Assembly: GCF_000559085.1 (NCBI RefSeq)
Contig: NZ_JALN02000001.1
Span: 3,782,001 to 3,846,000, forward strand
Length of the DNA: 64,000 nt
Source of the DNA: Mycolicibacterium aromaticivorans JS19b1 = JCM 16368
GTDB taxonomy: Bacteria > Actinomycetota > Actinomycetes > Mycobacteriales > Mycobacteriaceae
Reading direction: 5' to 3'
The notes beneath the pieces were generated by a model. The model did not search any database. It saw only the letters and a program-made list of their open reading frames with translations, and was not told where the DNA came from. The position numbers were made by a program, and so were the translations under genes. Positions 17,857-26,634 of the stretch are shown piece after piece; positions within the stretch are counted from its first letter, which is position 1, and each line of letters opens with the position of its first letter.

Positions 17857-19317
17857 ATGTTCGGTACCAGCCAATTGCACGACTACTTCGAGCCGTCGGA
17901 CACGGCGGAGTCGCGCGCCCTGCTGGCCAGCATCGTCGCGTCCGCGAGGGCGGAGAATCAGACGGCTGCGCGGCGACTGGCGGCCATTTCCGAACTCTTC
18001 GAACTACGACGCCGCGAGCGTGGGGAACGAGAAGACTGGGCTGTCGACACCTGGGCGGCAGTCGGCGCCGAAGTCTCTGCCGCGCTCCGGGTCAGCTCGG
18101 CCAAGGCGGGCAGCTACATGAACTACGGCTTGGCGATGAAGCAGCTGCCCGCGGTCGCGGCCATCTTCATCGCGGGCGATATCGATGTGCAGATGTTCCA
18201 GACGGTCGTTTATCGGACCGCCTTGATCACAGATGATGCCGTCCTCACCGAGGTGGACCGGCGGTTGGCGGTGCGGGCGGCCCGGTGGCCGTCGATGACG
18301 CGCGGCCGGTTGGCATCCGAGATCGACCGCGTTGTGGCCAAGTACGACCCGGACGCCGTGCGCAGGGTCCGTGGCAAGGTCCGCGACCGCGAGGTCGTGT
18401 TCGGCGACGAGGATCGCGGTTGCGTCGAGGTCATCGCACGGGTGGCGGCGACCGACGCCGAACTGTTCAAGCGGCGACTCGACGCGCTGGCCAACTCTGT
18501 GTGCGAGGCCGACCCGCGCACCGCGGGCCAACGGCATGCCGATGCCTACGGCGCCATGGCGATCAGCGCTGACCGGCTGGCCTGCCGGTGCGGCGACCCG
18601 AATTGTTCGGCCGCATGCCGGCCCGTGTCGGGGCCGGTGGTGATTCACGTCGTCGCCGAGCAGGCCACCGTCGAAGGGCGCTCCGATGAGCCCGGCTACC
18701 TGATCGACGCCGATTGGGTGATCCCGGCTGAGGTGGTGGCCGAGGTGGCCAAGGGCGCCAAGCTCAGTCCGCTGACTCACCCCGCCGACCTCGCGCCAGA
18801 GCGGGGATACCGCCCGTCCCGCGCACTCGCCGACTTCGTGCGCGCCCGCGATCTCACCTGCCGCGCACCGGGTTGCGACCGGCCGGCCACGCACTGCGAT
18901 CTAGACCATACGGTCCCGTACCCGTACGGCCCCACCCACGCCGGCAACGTCAAATGCTTATGCCGTCGCTGTCATATCTTGAAAACGTTCTGGGGTTGGC
19001 GCGACACGCAATTGGCTGATGGCACGGTCATCTGGGAGCTGCCCGGGGATCAGACGTATGTCACCACACCGGGCAGTGCGCTGTTGTTCCCCAGCTTGAT
19101 GACGCCGACGCTGCCGCCGCTGCATCGACTCGCCGACATCGACGCACCGGGTGATCGCACCCTGTTCATGCCGCGTCGCAAGACCACGCGGACGCAGAAC
19201 CGCGCGAAGTACATCGCCGGCGAACGCCGGCACAACCACCGTCAACGCAAAGGGCGCCACAGCGCACTACTCGGACCGGCACCACCGTCGAACGACGCTG
19301 ATCCGCCGCCTTTTTAG
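17857..19317 (+). CDS. DUF222 and HNH endonuclease domain protein (REP13E12-like family)
   Basis: 486 residues. The N-terminal two thirds form the DUF222 region common in actinobacteria (SRALLASIVASARAENQTAARRLAAISELFELR and following helices); near residue 335 there is an HNH nuclease motif with a zinc-binding pair: CRAPGC, then CDLDHTVPYPYGP, HAGNVKCLCRRCH. All conserved residues are there, so the nuclease may be active. The C-terminal 70 residues are basic and low in complexity. Families like this are repeated in many mycobacterial genomes and resemble the REP13E12 repeats of M. tuberculosis; I see no flanking repeats here. Confidence 0.9.
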   Translation: MFGTSQLHDYFEPSDTAESRALLASIVASARAENQTAARRLAAISELFELRRRERGEREDWAVDTWAAVGAEVSAALRVSSAKAGSYMNYGLAMKQLPAVAAIFIAGDIDVQMFQTVVYRTALITDDAVLTEVDRRLAVRAARWPSMTRGRLASEIDRVVAKYDPDAVRRVRGKVRDREVVFGDEDRGCVEVIARVAATDAELFKRRLDALANSVCEADPRTAGQRHADAYGAMAISADRLACRCGDPNCSAACRPVSGPVVIHVVAEQATVEGRSDEPGYLIDADWVIPAEVVAEVAKGAKLSPLTHPADLAPERGYRPSRALADFVRARDLTCRAPGCDRPATHCDLDHTVPYPYGPTHAGNVKCLCRRCHILKTFWGWRDTQLADGTVIWELPGDQTYVTTPGSALLFPSLMTPTLPPLHRLADIDAPGDRTLFMPRRKTTRTQNRAKYIAGERRHNHRQRKGRHSALLGPAPPSNDADPPPF

Positions 19318-19351
19318 GCAGGAAAGACCAGCGCATTCGAATGCGTCAATA

Positions 19352-19357
19352 TACGAT
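19352..19357 (+). promoter_or_regulatory. -10 box for the DUF4436 gene
   Basis: TACGAT (TANNNT) ends 6 bases before GTG 19364; leaderless spacing. Confidence 0.45.
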
Positions 19358-19363
19358 TCCCGC

Positions 19364-20269
19364 GTGACCACCGCCCCCGCCGAGCCGCAGACTCCGGCCC
19401 CCGCCGCGAAACCCGGGTCGCGCGGCAAGACCGTCGCCATCCTCACCGTGCTGGTCGTCGTGCTGGCCTACATCGTCACGTTGTTCGGCTACTGGTGGCT
19501 GTCCGGCTCCGCCAAAGAGCTGGAGGCGTCGGGTGAAGGCAATGGATCAGAGACAACCGTGCTGATCACGTTGCAGTCGCTACGCACAGTCGACTACAAG
19601 GTGGACGCCAAAGTGCTTGTCATCCCGGCTGATTCGCTGGTGGATGAGAAGCTCGACACCCTCAAGGAAGACATCGCGGTGCGGTTGCATCCGTGGAATT
19701 CGTTGGGCGACTTGAAGTTCCCGGCCGGTGCCGCGCCGGCAGAGGTGGCGACGACCATCGACGTCGACGGTGATGTGAACACCTGGCCGTTCGATCGCTA
19801 CGAGACCCAAGGCATGAGCGCCGACCTACTGGTGGGTGAGGGCGAGGATCGCAAGATCATCCCGGCCAAGGTTCAGGTCGCCGGGGCACTGCAGGGCTGG
19901 GACCTGTCCAGCGAGCAGGTCGCCCCGTCGCCCGCAGCCAAGGGTGACGGCGATGCCACGCAGGTGACGTTCAGCCGAGCCCTCGGTCCGCTGGCATTCG
20001 ACCTCGGCATTGTTATCGTGCTGCTCACCCTGCCGACCATCGCGATCTTCACCTCGGTGCTCGTGATCACCCGGCGCAAGCAATTCCAGATGCCGTTCGC
20101 AACGTGGTACGCCGCAATGCTGTTCGCGATTGTGCCGCTGCGCAACATTCTGCCTGGCGCTCCGCCGCCGGGTGCGTGGATCGACATGGCATTGGTGTTG
20201 TGGGTGATCGTCGCCCTGGTCGCCGCCATGGTGATGGTCGTCATCTCCTGGTTCAAACAGGTCGACTAG
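19364..20269 (+). CDS. DUF4436 membrane protein
   Basis: 301 residues: a cytosolic Pro/Ala-rich start, one membrane segment (about residues 22-45), a large extracytoplasmic domain of beta-rich character (LQSLRTVDYKVDAKVLVIP, and FDRYETQG, the family's FD-Y motif), and three membrane segments at the C-terminus. This topology matches DUF4436, a family found in actinobacteria with unknown function. GTG 19364 follows a -10 box at leaderless distance. Its 3' end overlaps the convergent permease gene by 17 bases. Confidence 0.85.
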   Translation: MTTAPAEPQTPAPAAKPGSRGKTVAILTVLVVVLAYIVTLFGYWWLSGSAKELEASGEGNGSETTVLITLQSLRTVDYKVDAKVLVIPADSLVDEKLDTLKEDIAVRLHPWNSLGDLKFPAGAAPAEVATTIDVDGDVNTWPFDRYETQGMSADLLVGEGEDRKIIPAKVQVAGALQGWDLSSEQVAPSPAAKGDGDATQVTFSRALGPLAFDLGIVIVLLTLPTIAIFTSVLVITRRKQFQMPFATWYAAMLFAIVPLRNILPGAPPPGAWIDMALVLWVIVALVAAMVMVVISWFKQVD

Positions 20270-21380
20270 CTTTCCGCCGGAACAACCGGCGGCGTTTCTC
20301 GGGCGGCTCGTGTGAGGTCATCTCTACGCCCTTGTACACGGCCAGGTACACCGAGATCGTCGTGACGATGATGATCATCAGGACCGGGCCCAGCACGATG
20401 CCCCAGAAGCCGAACATCGCGATCCCGGAAAACACCGCCAATAACATCAGCGCGGGGTCCAGCCGCGCCTCGCGCGGTACCAGGATGGGGCGCAGGAAAT
20501 TATCGACGTTCGTGACGCCGATGATGTGGAACAGCACCACGAACAAGCCGCCGCCGATGTTGCCGAAGAACATCATCCCGATGCCGAACGGGATGGTGAT
20601 GATGCCGCTGCCCAGCGGGATGACCGACAGTGCGGTCAGGAAGATCGCGAAGATGAAGAACCCGTTGTGGAATCCGCCGATGTAGATCGACGCCGCCCCC
20701 AGTAAGCCCTGAACCAGCGCAATAATGAACTGGCCCTTGACCGTTCCCTTCACCATCGCGCCCATCTTCGCCAGATAGAGGTCGGTGACCTCTTCGCCGA
20801 GCGGGTTGAGCCGACGGATCAGCGTCAGCAGCTGCTCCTGATTGGTCAGCAGCGAGACCAGCACGTACAAGAAGATGATCGCCGACGTGATCACGCCGAT
20901 CGCACCGCCCGCCGCGCCCTGCAACGCATGCAGCAGCCAGCGGCCGAGGTTCTGCGAGACGTTCACCAGCGATCCGCGCACCGAGTCGGCGCTGACCGAG
21001 AAGTGGCCGAACGGCAGTTTGGCCAGCGCGTGATTGGCGTAGTCCAGTGCCTGATTGCCGACCGTTGACATGTCGGCGTTCTGTACCCACTCCGCCACAT
21101 GCACGACCATGTGCGAAACCTGAAGCACCGCAAGGGTCACCAGCGCGCCGACCGGTATGATGACGGTGGCCAGCGCGGCCAGCACTGTGATCGTCGCCGA
21201 CAACCCGGTCCCGAACCGGCCCCGGCACCGGTTGTACAGCGGGGTGAACAGATAGGCGACTATCGCCGCGATCACCACCAGGATGAAGTAGTGCCGCAGG
21301 AAGTAGGCACCCAGCAGCACGGCGATCAGCGTGACGATCGCCAGCGCGCGCTTCTGGGTGACGGTGAACTCGGTGTTCAC
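20253..21380 (-). CDS. AI-2E family transporter (Rv1101c-like permease)
   Basis: 375 residues with about eight membrane segments in the PF01594 pattern: two-helix start (ALAIVTLIAVLLGAYFL), a mid-protein soluble section, and the conserved block FHIIGVTNVDNFLRPILVPREARLDP before the last helices. The family is named for autoinducer-2 export but many members export other solutes or act as Na+/H+ antiporters; the substrate is unknown. Synteny places it opposite Rv1101c. After this gene the M. tuberculosis order is interrupted by about 9 kb of other genes before the Rv1106c-like gene. Confidence 0.88.
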   Translation of the reverse strand: MNTEFTVTQKRALAIVTLIAVLLGAYFLRHYFILVVIAAIVAYLFTPLYNRCRGRFGTGLSATITVLAALATVIIPVGALVTLAVLQVSHMVVHVAEWVQNADMSTVGNQALDYANHALAKLPFGHFSVSADSVRGSLVNVSQNLGRWLLHALQGAAGGAIGVITSAIIFLYVLVSLLTNQEQLLTLIRRLNPLGEEVTDLYLAKMGAMVKGTVKGQFIIALVQGLLGAASIYIGGFHNGFFIFAIFLTALSVIPLGSGIITIPFGIGMMFFGNIGGGLFVVLFHIIGVTNVDNFLRPILVPREARLDPALMLLAVFSGIAMFGFWGIVLGPVLMIIIVTTISVYLAVYKGVEMTSHEPPEKRRRLFRRKASRPV

Positions 21381-21384
21381 CGAA

Positions 21385-22158
21385 CTATGGATTCATCAGC
21401 CGGGTCAGGTGCTCCGCAATGTTGGGGTAGCGCTTGAGGTGTGCGCCGCCGTTGAGGTCAAGGATCTCCCCGGTGAGCCAGGACGACTGCGGTGAACACA
21501 GAAACGCCACCGCGTCGGCGATGTCCTGTGGCGTTCCCGCCCGGCCGAGCGCGGTGTTCTCGACGTACTCGTCGACAACACCGGGGACCATGGCCGCGCC
21601 TTCGGTCAGCGGGGTGTGCACGAAGCCGGGCGCAACGGCATTGACCCGGATACCGCGCGGACCCAACTCCAGCGCCGCCACCTGAGTCAGCATCGACAAG
21701 CCGGCCTTCGCCGCGCAGTACGCGCTCATCCCGACCGCCGGCTGCCTGGCGTTGAGCGACGTAAGCGACACCAGCGCACCGCCCTCGCCGAGATGACGGC
21801 CGGCATGCTTCATCACCAGGAACGCACCGTTGAGGCAGACGTCGACGACCGAGCGGAACTGCTCCGCGTCGAGTTCGGTGATGACACCGAAGCCGCTGAA
21901 CCCCGCGCAGTTCACCACCACGTGCAAGCCGCCTTCACGCTCCACGACGCCGTCGAAAAGCGTTGCCACCGAGGCTTCGTCGGTGACTTCCACCTCCGCC
22001 CACGCATGCGGATCACCCAGGGTCGCCGCGCGTTCGCGAGCCAGATCGGTGTTGCGGTCGGCGATCGTCACGCGGATGCTCTGGGCCGCCAGCGTCTGAG
22101 CCGTCGCCCAGCCGATCCCGGATGCGCCTCCGACGATTACGGCTACCTGCTCGGTCAT
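21385..22158 (-). CDS. Short-chain dehydrogenase/reductase
   Basis: 257 residues, classical SDR. The NAD(P) motif GGASGIGWA is near residue 9, NCAGFSG near residue 85 and the catalytic YCAAKAG with the upstream Ser about residues 138-155; the C-terminal FLCSPQSSWLTGEILDLNGG segment is typical of 3-oxoacyl-ACP-reductase-like SDRs. The ATG at 22158 overlaps the upstream epimerase-like gene by ATGA and has GGAAGG nearby. As it lies behind a KstR-like box it may oxidise a steroid or acyl-CoA hydroxyl, but the substrate is not readable. Confidence 0.9.
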   Translation of the reverse strand: MTEQVAVIVGGASGIGWATAQTLAAQSIRVTIADRNTDLARERAATLGDPHAWAEVEVTDEASVATLFDGVVEREGGLHVVVNCAGFSGFGVITELDAEQFRSVVDVCLNGAFLVMKHAGRHLGEGGALVSLTSLNARQPAVGMSAYCAAKAGLSMLTQVAALELGPRGIRVNAVAPGFVHTPLTEGAAMVPGVVDEYVENTALGRAGTPQDIADAVAFLCSPQSSWLTGEILDLNGGAHLKRYPNIAEHLTRLMNP

Positions 22159-23222
22159 GACACCTTCCCGTCGTTCTCCGGAGCTCCCCACTTGCGCCGC
22201 ACGGCCTCCCATGGGTTGCCGTATCCCGGTGGCTGACCGTGGTACGGCGACTGACGTTTCAGGTACTCGCGAGCCAGTGGCGCGATAACCCGGAAGATGT
22301 AGCGTTTCCAGCCGACCTTGTCGGCGGTTTCGGCCAGCATGTCGGGCCAGGAGTAGTGCTGATGTTTGAGCACCTGTTGTGCGGTCGCCGAGTCCATCCA
22401 GTCGGTGGCGAACCAGCCGCCGTCGTCGTTCGGGTCACCCTTGCGGCCGGCGGGCAGCGCACCGACGAGACCCATCGCGGCGGCGGTGGACTGCCCGATG
22501 TCGCTCTGCCGCAGCCGGTGGGTGTCGTCGCCACCGATCAGCAGGGTCTGGCCTGAGACGTCGGCCGTGGTGGCCGCCGCGAACGCGAACGCCACATCGC
22601 GGACGTCGACGGTCTGCAACCGTCCGTCGGCGGGCAGTACGCCTTCGAAGAAGATCAGGTTGGGGTCCATCCCGAGGTCGGGTTCGGTGGTCAGCACCCC
22701 GCCGAGTCGCAGGATCACCCAGTCCAGGCTCGACGCCCGCACCAGAGCCTCGGCTTCGACCTTGTGCTTGCCGTAGTTGTCGTACGGGTTGACCGGCGTC
22801 TGAGCGGTCACTACGTCGGTGATGTGGTGCGGGTTGCGCGGTCCGTACACCGCGATGCTGGAGGCCTGTACCAGGCGCGCCGGATTATGTTGAGCTTCAA
22901 GGGCTTTCACCAGATTGGCGGTTGCCCCGACGTTGACCTTGTAGGCCAGTTGCGGTTTGGCGTAGCACAGTGGCGGGATCACGGCGGCCAAGTGGATCAC
23001 GGCGGCGGGGGAGACCTCCGCCAGGAGCTTCTCGGTCGCGGCCGGGTCGGTGAGGTCCGCCCAGCGCACCTGGACGCCGGTGGGGAGAGCCGCGGCGGCC
23101 TTCACGGTCGCCGGTGTTTCGAGGTCGGTGGCGACGACCCGGCGGCCGCTGGCCGCCAGCTGCTTGACCGTGGCACTTCCCACCAACCCGAACGCGCCGG
23201 TTACCAGCACAGCGTCGGACAT
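22155..23222 (-). CDS. NAD-dependent epimerase/dehydratase-type extended SDR
   Basis: 355 residues. Rossmann motif VTGAFGLVGSA (residues 7-17), the active-site YGKHK (YxxxK) near residue 150, and an extended C-terminal substrate domain. Sequence style resembles 3beta-hydroxysteroid dehydrogenase/isomerases and sugar epimerases; steroid or sterol use is suggested by the near-palindromic KstR-like box 17 bases before the ATG, not by the protein alone. The start is preceded by GGAAGGGG. It forms a two-gene operon with the downstream SDR. Confidence 0.88.
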   Translation of the reverse strand: MSDAVLVTGAFGLVGSATVKQLAASGRRVVATDLETPATVKAAAALPTGVQVRWADLTDPAATEKLLAEVSPAAVIHLAAVIPPLCYAKPQLAYKVNVGATANLVKALEAQHNPARLVQASSIAVYGPRNPHHITDVVTAQTPVNPYDNYGKHKVEAEALVRASSLDWVILRLGGVLTTEPDLGMDPNLIFFEGVLPADGRLQTVDVRDVAFAFAAATTADVSGQTLLIGGDDTHRLRQSDIGQSTAAAMGLVGALPAGRKGDPNDDGGWFATDWMDSATAQQVLKHQHYSWPDMLAETADKVGWKRYIFRVIAPLAREYLKRQSPYHGQPPGYGNPWEAVRRKWGAPENDGKVS

Positions 23223-23238
23223 CGAGCCCCTTCCGTAT

Positions 23239-23252
23239 GAGAACGCGTTCTA
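23239..23252. promoter_or_regulatory. KstR-like operator upstream of the SDR pair
   Basis: GAGAACGCGTTCTA contains the perfect palindrome AGAACGCGTTCT and matches the KstR motif TNNAACNNGTTNNA at all fixed positions except the first T. It lies 17 bases ahead of the ATG at 23222. Confidence 0.6.
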
Positions 23253-23277
23253 GTGAAGCACGGGCGCGGTACTGGTC

Positions 23278-24138
23278 CTAGCGCTTCACGCAGCGGAATC
23301 CGATGTGGCTCATGCCGGTGTCGACCATCTGCGGGCGCCGCGCGGCCGGACGGTAGCGCATGCAGTAGCTGTCGGCGCACAGGAACGATCCGCCTTTGAC
23401 GATCTTGCGTGGGATGGTGAACTGCGGTTGCGCGGGGTCATAGCTGGCCGCCTCGCTGCCCGCCCACCAATCGGTGGTCCACTCCCAGACATTTCCGGCC
23501 ATGTCGAACAGTCCGTATCCGTTGGGCGGGAAGGAGCCGACGTCGGTGGTGCGTCCGTAGCCGGGTTCCGGGCGCCAGGGAAAATCGCCGTGCCAGTAGT
23601 TCGCCAGGCGCTCGGTGGGCCCTTCGGGTTGATCGCCCCACGTGTAGTCGGTGTGCTCGCGCCCGCCGCGGGCGGCAGTCTCCCATTCGGCCTCGGTCGG
23701 CAATGCCCATCCGGCCCAGGCCGCGTAGGCTTCGGCATCCTCGTACGCGACGTGCACGACGGGGTGCTCGGCCCGTTTGGCGATCGACGAACCGGGTCCC
23801 ACCGGGTGCCGCCAGGAGGCGCCCGGGGTCCAGGTCCACCACTGGCTGAGATGACGCAGGTCGACGGGTCCGCTGGTCCGGCGGAATACCATCGAGCCCG
23901 GTTGCAGGTTGGCCGGGCGCGCGCCCGGATAGTCGGCCGAGTTCAGCGGCCGCTCGGCGACGGTGAGATAACCGGTGGCCGAGACGAATTCGGCAAACTC
24001 TGCATTGGTGACCTGCCGAGGCTGGATGCAAAAACCGGCGATGGTCACCCGTCGAGCGGCAGCTTCTTCGGGGTAGTGCCGGTCGGAGCCCAGCATGGCG
24101 GTCTGTGCTGGGATCTGGATCAGTTCGGGCTCAGTCAC
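23278..24138 (-). CDS. Formylglycine-generating enzyme (sulfatase maturase)
   Basis: 286 residues, FGE-sulfatase family (SUMF1 fold; M. tuberculosis Rv0712). It oxidises the active-site cysteine of type I sulfatases to formylglycine, using copper and oxygen. The two catalytic cysteines are Cys254 and Cys259 in FLCADSYCMRYRPAARRP, at the expected five-residue spacing; other family marks are QVTNAEFAEFVSATGY, LPTEAEWETAARGG, GNVWEWTTDWW and the end SHIGFRCV. Start GTG 24138 overlaps the HAD gene by eight bases. It is the last gene of an operon starting with an arylsulfatase, so the maturase and its likely client are made together. Confidence 0.95.
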   Translation of the reverse strand: MTEPELIQIPAQTAMLGSDRHYPEEAAARRVTIAGFCIQPRQVTNAEFAEFVSATGYLTVAERPLNSADYPGARPANLQPGSMVFRRTSGPVDLRHLSQWWTWTPGASWRHPVGPGSSIAKRAEHPVVHVAYEDAEAYAAWAGWALPTEAEWETAARGGREHTDYTWGDQPEGPTERLANYWHGDFPWRPEPGYGRTTDVGSFPPNGYGLFDMAGNVWEWTTDWWAGSEAASYDPAQPQFTIPRKIVKGGSFLCADSYCMRYRPAARRPQMVDTGMSHIGFRCVKR

Positions 24139-25027
24139 CGAAGACGGTTTTCCAGTCGTCGCGCATACTGGCCCGTGTCCAGCCGGACTGCTCGGCATGC
24201 GCCACGGCCTTCTCCGCGCCTGCGGTGTAAGCGAATTCGCGCATCTTGTCATCGTGGCAGACCAACATCGCCAGCGACGGCCCGGGTCCGGCGACCGCGT
24301 ACTGCAGCATCTCGATGTCCCCGTTGGAGTTGCCCACGGCCAGGATCGGCCGCCGGCCGACCCTTTCCCAGATGCCGACCGGCTTGACCGGACCGTCATT
24401 GAGGATTTCGGGCTGTGCAGTGGTCAGCAGTTCGCCGTTATGGTAGATCAATCCGACCGAACTGCCGATCACCCGTTCCGGCGGGACGCCGTACATCGCC
24501 GTCGTGACGGGCCGCATGAAGTCCCGGCCGCCGCCGGAGACGATGTAGTTGGTGAACCCCAACGACTCCAGGTAGCGCAGCAATTCGACCATCGGTGCAT
24601 ACCCGCAGGCGGTGTACGCACGGCCGAGTGTCGGATGCTTGGCGTCGGCGAAGAACGCGTTGACCCGCGCCGCGTGCTCCTCGGTGGTGATGGTTGCATT
24701 GGCTGAAAGAACGGCTCCGGCAAGGAGTTTCAGGTCGGAGTCGTCACCGTTGTAGTGCTTGGTGACAGCCTCGCCGAACCAGCCCAGGTCGCCGGATGCT
24801 GCGGCGGTGTAGGGCTGTTCGGCGGCCAGCGCGGGCTCGACCGCGACCTGTTCGGCGATCCGGCGCACCAGGAAGTCGAGCTGGATGTATGCCGGCTTCT
24901 CGCACCACAGCGTGCCGTCGTTGTCGAACACTGCGACCAGCTCCTCCGGTGCCACCGAATCGACGGCACGCGCCGCGAACTCGATCAGCGCCGACTTCGC
25001 GGCCTCGTCGGTCCACGACTCCAGCAT
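24131..25027 (-). CDS. HAD-superfamily hydrolase
   Basis: 298 residues. HAD motif I is FDNDGTLW (Asp35, Asp37), motif II and III regions include the YIVSGGGRDFMRPV segment and the LAVGNSNGDIEML segment carrying the conserved GNSxGD. The layout, with a helical cap of phosphoserine-phosphatase type between motifs I and II, predicts a phosphomonoesterase. The ATG directly follows the sulfatase TAG, and the 3' end overlaps the FGE gene, so all three are one operon. Whether it removes phosphate from the product of the sulfatase reaction is only a guess from context. Confidence 0.88.
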   Translation of the reverse strand: MLESWTDEAAKSALIEFAARAVDSVAPEELVAVFDNDGTLWCEKPAYIQLDFLVRRIAEQVAVEPALAAEQPYTAAASGDLGWFGEAVTKHYNGDDSDLKLLAGAVLSANATITTEEHAARVNAFFADAKHPTLGRAYTACGYAPMVELLRYLESLGFTNYIVSGGGRDFMRPVTTAMYGVPPERVIGSSVGLIYHNGELLTTAQPEILNDGPVKPVGIWERVGRRPILAVGNSNGDIEMLQYAVAGPGPSLAMLVCHDDKMREFAYTAGAEKAVAHAEQSGWTRASMRDDWKTVFGD

Positions 25028-26569
25028 CTAGTCGGCCGCCAGGAACTCGTCGAGCTTCTTGACGATCTGGTCGATGCTGAAGCTGGCCGGTGGGTGCCGC
25101 GGCGGAAATTCCTTGAAGGTGTCGAGGAACATCGACGCCATCGCCGTCGCGTAGAACGCGAAGAAGTCCCGCCGCAGGAACCATTCGTAGTACGTGTTCG
25201 ATGTCATGTCGGCGTATTCGAACGGGTCGGTGCGCAGGTTGAACAGTTTGGGCACCCGCAGCTCGGTGAACGGCTCGGCCCAGATCCGCAGTGTGCCCTG
25301 GCAGCGCTGCTCGGCGAACACGATCTTCCAATTCTCGAAACGCATCGCGACGAGTTGGGCGTCGTCATTGAAATAGAAGAAGCCGCGTCTGGGACTGTGC
25401 TCGACCTCGCCCATCAGATACGGCAGCAGGTTGAACCCGTCGATATGCACCTTGTATTCCATATCGCCGATCCGATAGCCCTTCTTCAGCTTCTCGCTGA
25501 CGTCGGGGTCTCCCGCGGCGGCCAGCAACGTCGGGAGCCAGTCGTGGTGCTGGATGATGTCGTTGGAAACGGTGCCGGCCTTGATCTTTCCGGGCCAGCG
25601 GATCATCTCCGGCACCCGGTAGGCGCCCTCCCAGTTGGTGTTCTTCTCGCTGCGGAACGGCGTGGTACCGGCGTCCGGCCACGAGTTTCGGTGCGGGCCG
25701 TTGTCCGTCGAATAAATGACGATGGTGTCCTCGGCGATGCCGAGTTCGTCGAGGACGTCGAGCACCGTGCCGACGTTCTTGTCGTGGTCGATCATCGCGT
25801 CGTGGTATTCCGACTGCCACAGGCCGGCCTGCCCTTTGCTGCCCGGTTTGAGGTGTGTGTACAGGTGCATGTGGGTGAAGTTGCACCAGACGAAGAAAGG
25901 GTTCCCCGCGTCGTGCTGGCGGCGAATGTACTCGACCGTGCGATCGGCGATGTCGTCGTCGATGGTCTCCATCCGCTTGGCGGTCAGCGGCCCGGTATCG
26001 GTGATGGTCTGCTTGCCGATGGGCCCGAACTTCTCGTCGTCGGGTTCGGTTGAGTCTTCGGCCAGTGCCTTGCAGTCCATCACGCCGCGCGGCAGGGCCT
26101 GTTCGTAGAGTCGCGGGAATTGATCCTTGTGTGGATAGTCGTACTGCTCGGGTTCTTCCTCGGCATTGAGGTGATACAGGTTGCCGTAGAACTCGTCGAA
26201 CCCGTGCACGGTCGGCAGGTACTTGTTGAGGTCGCCGAAATGGTTCTTGCCGAACTGGCCGGTGGCGTATCCCAGCGGTTTGAGCAGCTCGGCGATCGTC
26301 GGATCCTCGGCGGCCCAGCCGATGTCGACACCGGGGATGCCGACCTTGCTCATGCCCGTGCGGTAGACGCTTTGGCCGCTGATGAAAGCGGCTCGGCCGG
26401 CCGTGCAGCTCTGTTCACCGTAGGAGTCGGTGAAGCGCAGGCCCTCGGCGGCGATCCGGTCGATGTTGGGCGTGCGGTAGCCCATGATTCCGTCGCTGTA
26501 GCAGGACAGGTTCGTGATCCCGATGTCATCGCCCCAGATGACCAAGATGTTGGGTTTTTCTCCAGGCAT
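25028..26569 (-). CDS. Type I arylsulfatase
   Basis: 513 residues, alkaline phosphatase/sulfatase fold. The nucleophile motif is CTAGR (Cys55-Arg59), i.e. C-x-A-x-R, the alanine variant of the CxPxR signature, suitable for conversion to formylglycine. Metal-binding aspartates Asp14/Asp15 lie in IWGDDIG, and YSTDNGPH near residue 290 provides the other pair. No signal peptide is seen, so the enzyme is probably cytosolic. It hydrolyses sulfate esters; substrate unknown. Alternative: aryl phosphonate or phosphate monoester hydrolases of the same fold, which also carry formylglycine. Confidence 0.93.
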   Translation of the reverse strand: MPGEKPNILVIWGDDIGITNLSCYSDGIMGYRTPNIDRIAAEGLRFTDSYGEQSCTAGRAAFISGQSVYRTGMSKVGIPGVDIGWAAEDPTIAELLKPLGYATGQFGKNHFGDLNKYLPTVHGFDEFYGNLYHLNAEEEPEQYDYPHKDQFPRLYEQALPRGVMDCKALAEDSTEPDDEKFGPIGKQTITDTGPLTAKRMETIDDDIADRTVEYIRRQHDAGNPFFVWCNFTHMHLYTHLKPGSKGQAGLWQSEYHDAMIDHDKNVGTVLDVLDELGIAEDTIVIYSTDNGPHRNSWPDAGTTPFRSEKNTNWEGAYRVPEMIRWPGKIKAGTVSNDIIQHHDWLPTLLAAAGDPDVSEKLKKGYRIGDMEYKVHIDGFNLLPYLMGEVEHSPRRGFFYFNDDAQLVAMRFENWKIVFAEQRCQGTLRIWAEPFTELRVPKLFNLRTDPFEYADMTSNTYYEWFLRRDFFAFYATAMASMFLDTFKEFPPRHPPASFSIDQIVKKLDEFLAAD

Positions 26570-26634
26570 ATTCCGACGTTAGGCCAGCCGGTCGGGCGAT
26601 GGTGGGCTCTCACCAACTATTCATGAACCCTGGC

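Noticed and set aside
17857..19317. DUF222-HNH gene as part of a mobile element or restriction system
   Set aside because: No direct or inverted repeats, integrase or methyltransferase lie nearby; it is a stand-alone member of a repeated family.
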